Shown here: positions 7,131 to 12,209 of the stretch, piece by piece | Position numbering within the stretch: the stretch's first letter is position 1 | Layout: each line of letters begins with the position of its first letter | NCBI GenBank assembly: GCA_037445245.1 | Contig: JBBIKU010000055.1 | Location: 1-14,301 of the forward strand | From: JBBIKU01 sp037445245 | GTDB taxonomy: Bacteria > Chloroflexota > Anaerolineae > Anaerolineales > Anaerolineaceae | Direction of reading: 5' to 3' | DNA length: 14,301 nt | Notes under the pieces: model-generated | Seen by the model: only the letters and a program-made list of their open reading frames with translations | Databases searched by the model: none | What the model was told of the DNA's origin: nothing | Made by a program: the position numbers and the translations under genes

Positions 7131-7889
7131 ATGCGTACTCCCCTGGTAGCCGGAAACTGGAAAATGAACAAAACCGTGGAACAAGCCTGCCCACTGGTGG
7201 CAGCGATGTTGTCCGGCTTGCAAGCGATCCCCAATGTCGAGCGGGTGCTCTGCCCACCGTTCACCGCCCTGATGCCGGTTTCAGCGATGCTAGACGGCAG
7301 CGGCATCCAACTGGGGGCGCAAAACCTGTTCTGGGAAGCCTCCGGCGCCTACACCGGTGAAATATCTGCCGAAATGGTCAAGGAATTCTGCCAGTTCGTG
7401 ATCCTGGGGCATTCCGAGCGCCGCCAGTACTTCAACGAAACCGACGAGGGGATTAACCGCAAGGTAAAAGCCAGCCTGGAGGTCGGGCTGACCCCCATCG
7501 TGTGCGTCGGCGAGACGCTGACGGAAAACGAAGCGGGCGAAACCTTCCAGGTGGTGACGCGCCAGTTACGCCTGGGATTGCAGGGGCTGAACGCCGAACA
7601 GGTCGTCAGAATCGTGATCGCTTACGAACCGGTCTGGGCGATCGGCAGCGGCCGCGCCGCCAGCAAGGAAGATGCCAGCGCCGTCATCGGCGGGGTGATT
7701 CGAGCAGCGCTCAAGTCGTCCTTTGGGAACGAGGTCGCCGAAGCGGTGCGTATCCTTTACGGCGGGTCGGTCAATGGTGACAACGCCGCCGAATATTTCA
7801 GCCAGCCGGACATCGACGGCGCTCTGGTCGGCGGCGCCAGTTTGAAGGCGGAAGAGTTTTTACAGATCGTCAAGGCAGCCGGCGAGTGA
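7131..7889 (+). CDS. tpiA: Triosephosphate isomerase
   Basis: This cytosolic TIM-barrel enzyme interconverts dihydroxyacetone phosphate and glyceraldehyde 3-phosphate in glycolysis and gluconeogenesis. At 252 residues it is of normal length. All catalytic elements are present: N9 and K11 in AGNWKMN, H94 in ILGHSERR, E166 in AYEPVWAIGSG (followed by flexible loop 6), and the phosphate-binding YGGSVNGDN (210-218) and GALVGGASL segments. Although the frame is open upstream to 7044, the start at 7131 is chosen because MRTPLVAGNWKMN is the standard N-terminus, GAGG (7122-7125) lies just ahead, and the extended -10 box is inside the upstream extension. Its stop overlaps the GTG start of the next gene by 4 nt (GTGA, 7886-7889). 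No other glycolytic gene is visible nearby, so tpiA stands outside the common gap-pgk-tpi cluster. Confidence 0.97.
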   Translation: MRTPLVAGNWKMNKTVEQACPLVAAMLSGLQAIPNVERVLCPPFTALMPVSAMLDGSGIQLGAQNLFWEASGAYTGEISAEMVKEFCQFVILGHSERRQYFNETDEGINRKVKASLEVGLTPIVCVGETLTENEAGETFQVVTRQLRLGLQGLNAEQVVRIVIAYEPVWAIGSGRAASKEDASAVIGGVIRAALKSSFGNEVAEAVRILYGGSVNGDNAAEYFSQPDIDGALVGGASLKAEEFLQIVKAAGE

Positions 7890-8659
7890 ACCTCGTGCCT
7901 CTGGATGGGCTAGGATGGCTACTGGCTTGCCTGTTGCCTTTCCTCTTCGTTCAACGCTGGCTGCACCAGAATATCCACGACCTGTTTTTGATCGTAACCC
8001 GGCGCCCGATGATGGCGCTGGGTTTTTTTTGCCTGCTTTTCTTTCCCGGCGTGCTGCTGCACGAGGGCAGCCATTTCCTCGCCGCCCGCCTGCTGGACGT
8101 TCGCACCGGGCGTTTCTCGCTATTCCCCCGCCGGCTGGCAGACGGGCGCGTGCTGCTGGGATACGTCGAGACCGCCCGTAGCGATCCGCTGCGCGACACG
8201 CTCATTGGCGCAGCGCCGTTGATCAGCGGGGGCGTGGCGGTGACCTTGATCAGCAGTCAGGTGCTGGGGCTGCCCGAGCTGGCGCTGAATCCCTTTGAAT
8301 ACGGCTGGTCGCAATTATGGCAGGGGCTGGCAGAATTACTCGCCCTGAAGGACGTGTGGCTGTGGCTTTACCTCACCCTCGTTATCAGCAGCACGATGAT
8401 GCCCTCGCGCGCCGATCGGCGCGGCTGGCTGCCGGTGCTGCTGGTGCTGGCGCTGCTGACGGGCGCGGCGCTGTTCGCCGGCGCCGGGGCGTGGATGGCG
8501 GAATGGCTTGCGTCTGCCCTCAACCGCGGCTTGCGGGCACTGGCGCTGGTTTTCGGCATCAGCCTGGGGGTTCACCTGGCGCTGGGCGTCCCGCTCTGGC
8601 TGCTGCGGGCGCTGGCTGGTACGATCATAAACCGACCGCGCCCTACTGCTACGCCATGA
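7886..8659 (+). CDS. Integral membrane protein with HExxH motif (M50-like)
   Basis: This 257-residue protein has about six hydrophobic segments. The second segment ends in GVLLHEGSHFLAARLL, giving H59, E60 and H63: an HExxH zinc motif inside the membrane, as in site-2-protease (M50) families. A later DPLRDTLIGAAPLISGG segment (near 108-124) could sit where the third ligand is expected, but the classical NPDG motif is missing. Proteolytic activity is therefore unproven, and it may be a non-peptidase relative. The GTG start at 7886 overlaps the tpiA stop, so translation is likely coupled; the pairing gives no functional clue. The C-terminal half is a run of leucine/alanine-rich helices ending in a short basic, proline-rich tail (NRPRPTATP). 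A start at a later GTG or ATG is possible but would remove the first helix. Confidence 0.75.
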   Translation: MNLVPLDGLGWLLACLLPFLFVQRWLHQNIHDLFLIVTRRPMMALGFFCLLFFPGVLLHEGSHFLAARLLDVRTGRFSLFPRRLADGRVLLGYVETARSDPLRDTLIGAAPLISGGVAVTLISSQVLGLPELALNPFEYGWSQLWQGLAELLALKDVWLWLYLTLVISSTMMPSRADRRGWLPVLLVLALLTGAALFAGAGAWMAEWLASALNRGLRALALVFGISLGVHLALGVPLWLLRALAGTIINRPRPTATP

Positions 8660-8931
8660 TTCCGGTCGGCTGGCGGGACTGCTTAAACCATAATCGTTGG
8701 CGCAGTTGGCAGGGGGGTCACCGATCCCGAGTACAATGGCGAAGGGCACTGTAATCAGAATCACTGATGCCGGTTACAAATTCGCCATCATGCAAATCGA
8801 GTGAAGCGCCGAACGACTGGGCATGGCAGTATAATGAATTTCACCCGACGTTGCTGTCAACGCTTGATGCCTGGCAGCCCCTAGCCCCGGATGGGGGGTC
8901 AACGCTTCACCTTTGCACGACAGAAATAACA
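8660..8931 (+). other. Intergenic region with two possible -10 boxes and a direct repeat
   Basis: No convincing gene is seen in these 272 bases. The stretch holds a TACAAT (8732-8737), a perfect TATAAT (8830-8835), a pair of direct repeats GTCAACGCTT (8856-8865 and 8898-8907) and a CCCC-GGAT-GGGG hairpin between those repeats. The MFS frame is open from 8767, but the translated part before 8932 does not look like a transporter N-terminus. Confidence 0.5.
8830..8835 (+). promoter_or_regulatory. -10 box (TATAAT) of the second MFS gene
   Basis: A perfect TATAAT followed by GAA, as in the -10 box at 4425. No good -35 sits at 16-18 nt. It would give a leader of about 90 nt before ATG 8932, which includes both GTCAACGCTT repeats. 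It also argues against the earlier in-frame ATG at 8767. Confidence 0.45.
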
Positions 8932-10152
8932 ATGAGCACCCTTCCACCCAACGACCTCCGCCCTGCGACCGCAAAACGTGCTGCCCTGCAAGTGATCCTG
9001 CTGCTGGGGATCGTCAGCGCCTTCGGAGACATCACCTACGAGACCGCCCGCAGCGTCAGCGGACCCTATCTGTTACTGCTCGGCGCCGGCGCAGGGGCGG
9101 TCGGCGTCGTCTCCGGTTTAGGGGAATTCCTGGGCTACGCCCTGCGGCTGGCTTCGGGCTATCTGGTCGACCGCGCCCGGGCTTACTGGCTGGCGACCTT
9201 TATCGGTTACGGGCTGCTGCTGTGCGTTCCATTGCTGGCGTTTGCCGGGCGCTGGGAAACCGCGGCGGCGCTGCTAGTGTTGGAACGGATGGGGAAGGCC
9301 ATCCGTTCGCCGGCGCGCGATGCAATCCTCGCCCATGCCGCTCACCAGACCGGGCGCGGTTGGGGCTTCGCGCTGCACGAAGCGCTCGATCAGATCGGGG
9401 CGATGGCGGGTCCGCTGCTGTTCACGGCGGTCTTCGCCGTGCGCGGCAGCTACCGGGACGGGCTGGGGATGCTATGGATACCGGCGTTGTTAACCCTGGC
9501 AACGCTGGGAGTTGCCCGTTTGCGCATTCCGACTCCCCAGCGATTGGAGGTTGAAGCTTCACAAGTGGACGCCCCTGCCCGCCTGAGCCGCATCTACTGG
9601 CTCTACGCCGGGTTCGTATTTCTCAGCGTTTCCGGGTTCGCCGCTTTCCCGCTGCTGGCATATCACTGGACAGCACAGTCACTCGTCCCGCCAGGCTGGA
9701 TTCCGGTGTTATACGCCGGGGCGATGGGCATGGATGCCTTGGCTGCCCTGGCGGTGGGGAAAATATATGACCGCATCGGCTTGCGAGCGCTGGCAATCGT
9801 GCCCTTCATCACCCTTCCGATCCCCTTCCTGGGGTTTTCGCAATCGCTAGGCTTGATTTTTATTGCGGTGGCGTTGTGGGGGGTGGGGATGGCGGTACAC
9901 GAAACGATCCTGCGCGCCGCCATTGCCGACCTGACCCGCAGCGGGAAACGCGGCACGGCGTACGGCATTTTCAATGCCATATATGGCGCGGCGTTTTTCT
10001 TCGGCGGCGCGCTGATGGGAATGCTGTATGAAGCTGCTCTGGCAGGCGTGATGATCTTTGCCGCGGTCTGCCAGGCGCTGGCGCTGGGAGTGTATTCACA
10101 GGTGCGGCGCGAAAGCCGGCGGGGTGACCAATCTCTTGGTGCTAACGGTTAG
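8932..10152 (+). CDS. MFS transporter (second, unrelated subfamily)
   Basis: This is a 406-residue polytopic protein with about 12 predicted helices. The N-terminal half carries a well-marked signature: FGDITYETARSVSGPYL (31-47), then SGLGEFLGYALRLASGYLVD (61-80, with the motif-A-like G-Y-L-V-D-R), then LERMGKAIRSPARD (117-130) and ALHEALDQIGAMAGPL (147-162). These are hallmarks of an MFS branch found in many anaerobic bacteria and archaea; the substrate is unknown. The second half has VGKIYDRIGLRAL, a repeat of motif A, near 275-287. I chose ATG 8932 over 8767 because the likely -10 box lies between them and the family-like sequence begins after 8932. The Shine-Dalgarno there is weak, so the start is moderately certain. 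It stands as a single gene, with no regulator beside it. Confidence 0.85.
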   Translation: MSTLPPNDLRPATAKRAALQVILLLGIVSAFGDITYETARSVSGPYLLLLGAGAGAVGVVSGLGEFLGYALRLASGYLVDRARAYWLATFIGYGLLLCVPLLAFAGRWETAAALLVLERMGKAIRSPARDAILAHAAHQTGRGWGFALHEALDQIGAMAGPLLFTAVFAVRGSYRDGLGMLWIPALLTLATLGVARLRIPTPQRLEVEASQVDAPARLSRIYWLYAGFVFLSVSGFAAFPLLAYHWTAQSLVPPGWIPVLYAGAMGMDALAALAVGKIYDRIGLRALAIVPFITLPIPFLGFSQSLGLIFIAVALWGVGMAVHETILRAAIADLTRSGKRGTAYGIFNAIYGAAFFFGGALMGMLYEAALAGVMIFAAVCQALALGVYSQVRRESRRGDQSLGANG

Positions 10153-10196
10153 CAAAACTGTGGCAACGATGAACCCGGCGTGAAGCCGTCAGGCTT
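10141..10196 (+). terminator. Two small hairpins after the second MFS gene
   Basis: GCTAAC-G-GTTAGC (10141-10153) is a perfect inverted repeat over the MFS stop codon. A second hairpin, AAGCC-GTCA-GGCTT (10183-10196), is followed by TGTTT. Either could be a weak intrinsic terminator, the second being the better candidate. Neither has a strong T-run. Confidence 0.3.
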
Positions 10197-10387
10197 TGTT
10201 TACTGCGCTGAGCCAGGAAGGAACCACCGCTGGCGGCGTTGCCAGCCCAGCTACCGCCTTCATGCAGGGGCGCCAAGGAAATATCATCACGGGCGGGGCA
10301 AACGTCTTAATATTTTCTGCCAGTATTTATCACCATTTATCCCGGTCATTGCTGAGCAACCGCCTCATTCATCCGCATCATTCTTGA
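10196..10387 (+). other. Coding-like stretch, possible gene remnant
   Basis: An open frame of 63 codons from a TTG. Its first 37 or so codons (for example SQEGTTAGGVASPATAFMQG and GRQGNIITGG) have GC-rich third positions and look like real protein, while the rest (FSASIYHHLSRSLL) reads like random sequence. There is no ribosome-binding site and the TTG sits in a hairpin. I read it as a fragment of a decayed gene rather than a working one, and do not recognise the family. The remainder of the 10153-10448 gap holds only hairpins and the promoter/operator at its right end. Confidence 0.25.
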
Positions 10388-10411
10388 CAATTCCTTGTTT
10401 TGCTTTATACT
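10384..10411 (+). promoter_or_regulatory. Strong sigma70-type promoter of the ArsR chimera gene
   Basis: Perfect TTGACA (10384-10389), a 16-nt spacer, and TATACT (10406-10411), five of six to consensus. This is the best promoter match in the window. Transcription would start near 10418, inside the inverted repeat that follows. Confidence 0.75.
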
Positions 10412-10429
10412 TCAACCGTCATTGAAGTA
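10408..10429. promoter_or_regulatory. ArsR-type operator, TACTTCAA-N6-TTGAAGTA
   Basis: TACTTCAA (10408-10415) and TTGAAGTA (10422-10429) are perfect inverted arms with a 6-nt spacer. The TTCAA-N6-TTGAA core is of the kind bound by ArsR/SmtB-family metalloregulators. It overlaps the -10 box and the probable start of transcription, as expected for a repressor site. Confidence 0.7.
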
Positions 10430-10448
10430 ATATTCTGGGGCGACAAGC

Positions 10449-10865
10449 ATGAAGAGCGATTCGCCTTTGATTTCAAGTCCGGAGATGCCGGCGCGGCAAT
10501 TCAAAGTGCTGGCGGAACCCAACCGCTTGCGAATTCTGGAGCTGATCTTTCGGGGCGTCCATTGCAATTGCAAATTCGGCGAGGCGTTGCCCTACGGCTT
10601 GATCGTCGCCTTGAGCGGCGGGTTTGCCGGTGCATTGATCGGGCTCGTGATCGGCGTCAGCAAATGGGGCGTCCTCGGTGGAGGGCTCGTCGGCGTGCTG
10701 GCTACCCTTGCCGTGGTGGCGCTTTACGTGATAACCTTCAGTCGGCCGGGACAGCAGCTCTATTTCTTGAGCCAGTCGGGTATTTTCGTCATCGTGTTGG
10801 GGCTGCCTATGATCCTGACCGGCATTCTCGCCGCCCTGTTCAAGAAAGCCGTCAAGTGGAGTTGA
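10449..10865 (+). CDS. Chimera: truncated ArsR N-terminus joined to three-helix membrane segment
   Basis: This 138-residue protein begins as an ArsR-family repressor: PEMPARQFKVLAEPNRLRIL (11-30) is the usual first helices, followed by ELIFRGVHCNCKFGEAL (31-47), where C39 and C41 match the CxC metal/arsenite-binding position of ArsR. In the family this is followed by the recognition helix and wing. Here the sequence changes at about residue 47-49 (10587-10595) to hydrophobic segments: about 49-71, 73-97 and 109-133, ending in a basic KKAVKWS tail. The frame is uninterrupted. It lacks a complete DNA-binding domain, so it cannot be a normal repressor. It may be a deletion fusion of an arsR with a neighbouring membrane gene, or a membrane-tethered metal-binding protein. 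GGGGCG (10437-10442) supports the start. The strong promoter and ArsR-type operator are intact. The ICMT-like gene follows after 84 nt. Confidence 0.7.
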   Translation: MKSDSPLISSPEMPARQFKVLAEPNRLRILELIFRGVHCNCKFGEALPYGLIVALSGGFAGALIGLVIGVSKWGVLGGGLVGVLATLAVVALYVITFSRPGQQLYFLSQSGIFVIVLGLPMILTGILAALFKKAVKWS

Positions 10866-10949
10866 TCTCCCTTCCATATCATATACAGTAACGGCACCGA
10901 CGGCGATAATTGTCACCAGAAGTCATCAAGAGCGATACTGAGGTGACAG

Positions 10950-11648
10950 ATGAACAATCCCCAAAAAACCTTCTCGCTGCGCGTCGTTGTGTTGATGTTG
11001 CTCGTGGTTGTCGTTTTTCCGTTCCTGCCGTTGTTGATCTCGTGGCGCTGGAACTGGTGGGAGGCGTGGGTCTACGCCATTATCAGCGTACTCGGGTTCG
11101 CGGTGAGCAGAATGCTGGCAGGTCGGCGCAATCCGGGTTTGCTGGCGGAGCGCGCCCGCTTCATGGCGCACAAGGATGCCAAACCCTGGGACAGGCTTCT
11201 CTCTCCCCTGGTCGGGCTTGGCAGCGTGTTTATCCTGCTGGCGGCGGGGTTGGACGCCAGCTTCGGCGGGTCGCCCGCTTTTGGTCTCGCGCTGAAAATT
11301 CTAGCCCTGTTGATCATCCTGGATGGATACGCTCTATCCTCGTACGCCTTGATCGAAAACCGCTTTTTCTCCGGCATCGTGCGCATCCAGACCGATCGTG
11401 GGCATCATGTAATCTCAGGCGGGCCCTACCGCTGGATACGCCACCCCGGTTATGCCGGGGCGCTCCTGGTGTACCTGGCTACTCCCATCTTTTTGGATTC
11501 GGCGTGGGCGTTTGTGCCTGCCGCGCTCATCACGATAATCCTGTTCATCCGCACCCATCTGGAAGACAGCACCCTGCAGGCGGAGTTGGAAGGCTACGCG
11601 GATTACGCAAAACGGGTTCGCTACCGCTTGATCCCCGGCGTTTGGTGA
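10950..11648 (+). CDS. Isoprenylcysteine carboxyl methyltransferase-like membrane protein
   Basis: This 232-residue protein has about five hydrophobic segments (for example 11-30, 40-55, 85-101, 114-134 and 171-201). The C-terminal signature is clear: GGPYRWIRHPGYAG (157-170), then E205-D206 in THLEDSTLQAELEGYADY, and RYRLIPGVW at the end. This is the S-adenosylmethionine-binding core of the ICMT / phospholipid methyltransferase (PEMT, NnrU-related) superfamily. Bacterial members methylate lipids or unknown small molecules at the membrane rather than prenylated proteins, so the substrate is open. The start is supported by GAGG (10940-10943) 6 nt ahead. It lies 84 nt after the ArsR chimera and 71 nt before the small cysteine-rich gene, in the same direction, so co-transcription from the 10384 promoter is possible. 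Confidence 0.88.
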   Translation: MNNPQKTFSLRVVVLMLLVVVVFPFLPLLISWRWNWWEAWVYAIISVLGFAVSRMLAGRRNPGLLAERARFMAHKDAKPWDRLLSPLVGLGSVFILLAAGLDASFGGSPAFGLALKILALLIILDGYALSSYALIENRFFSGIVRIQTDRGHHVISGGPYRWIRHPGYAGALLVYLATPIFLDSAWAFVPAALITIILFIRTHLEDSTLQAELEGYADYAKRVRYRLIPGVW

Positions 11649-11719
11649 GATTAAGATAATTTTTGTGGCTGACCTGGTGATGGTCTTTGCCGGTGGAGGG
11701 GACAAACTGGGAGAAGCCG

Positions 11720-12043
11720 ATGTCATCGATACGAATACTGAGAACCGCGCTTTTGCTGCTGCTGCCCCTCCTCGGTGCGGCGAGCGTTTTCGCCGAACCA
11801 ATGCCCATGCGGATTGCGGTCAACCACGGGACGAAAGAGTGTGCCGAGTTCGGCTGCGGCGATGAATGCGCCGACTGCATCCTGCCGCCCGGCTGGGAAC
11901 AACACGGAGAAGAATGCGCCTACCCGTGGGTCGAAGAATACCGCTGCGACACCGCGCCGGCAGCGGACTGGCGCATCATCGGCGCGGGTCTGTGCTGCCT
12001 GGGGCTGGTTGCCAGCCTGTCCCTGGGTGGGGCGCTGGTCTGA
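11720..12043 (+). CDS. Small exported cysteine-rich protein with C-terminal membrane helix
   Basis: This 107-residue protein starts with a signal peptide (MSSIRILRTALLLLLPLLGA, with probable cleavage after SVFA at about residue 25). The short outer domain has six cysteines: C41, C46, C50, C53, C66 and C76, in ECAEFGCGDECADCILPPGW and later segments. A C-terminal hydrophobic stretch (about 85-107, with the pair C92-C93) probably anchors it. The cysteines could form three disulfides or bind metal; CxxxxCxxxCxxC does not match a motif I know. I do not recognise a family. ATG 11720 is chosen over the upstream in-frame TTG (11687) because GGGAG (11709-11713) lies 6 nt ahead and the signal peptide then starts at once. 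It follows the ICMT-like gene by 71 nt and may share its transcript. Confidence 0.7.
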   Translation: MSSIRILRTALLLLLPLLGAASVFAEPMPMRIAVNHGTKECAEFGCGDECADCILPPGWEQHGEECAYPWVEEYRCDTAPAADWRIIGAGLCCLGLVASLSLGGALV

Positions 12044-12097
12044 CGGCGCGCAAACGCTGAATCAGCCACGCCGGTGTCCACCAAACGCCGAGTCACA

Positions 12098-12113
12098 CGG
12101 CGGGTCACCGCCG
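12098..12113 (+). terminator. GC-rich hairpin after the cysteine-rich gene
   Basis: CGGCGG-GTCA-CCGCCG forms a 6-bp GC stem with a 4-nt loop. Only ATTT follows after a few bases, so it is a weak intrinsic-terminator candidate. An upstream CGCCG (12086-12090) can pair with CGGCG (12098-12102) instead, making an alternative, mutually exclusive hairpin. Confidence 0.35.
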
Positions 12114-12196
12114 CCTGATTTCCCGGCATTCACAGTGCATTTGTAGAATATTTAGAAACCAACCAACGCCAACCTGTTATTTGCCGCATGATCGAA

Positions 12197-12209
12197 GGGT
12201 AGACTACCC
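12197..12209. promoter_or_regulatory. Inverted repeat abutting the start codon of the PEP-utilising enzyme
   Basis: GGGTAG (12197-12202) and CTACCC (12204-12209) are perfect inverted arms around one base, ending directly before ATG 12210. The left arm includes the purine-rich part of the ribosome-binding site (GAAGGG, 12194-12199), so pairing or a bound protein could affect initiation. It could also be a chance palindrome. Confidence 0.35.

Noticed and set aside
8767..8931. N-terminal extension of the second MFS protein
   Set aside because: The extension is not hydrophobic or family-like, and a TATAAT at 8830 lies inside it.
10562..10573. Perfect palindrome TTGCAATTGCAA
   Set aside because: It lies inside the ArsR-like coding part and encodes the HCNCK residues; codon choice explains it.
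10449..10865. Calling this gene a normal arsR repressor
   Set aside because: The recognition helix, wing and C-terminal dimer helix are missing and replaced by hydrophobic segments.
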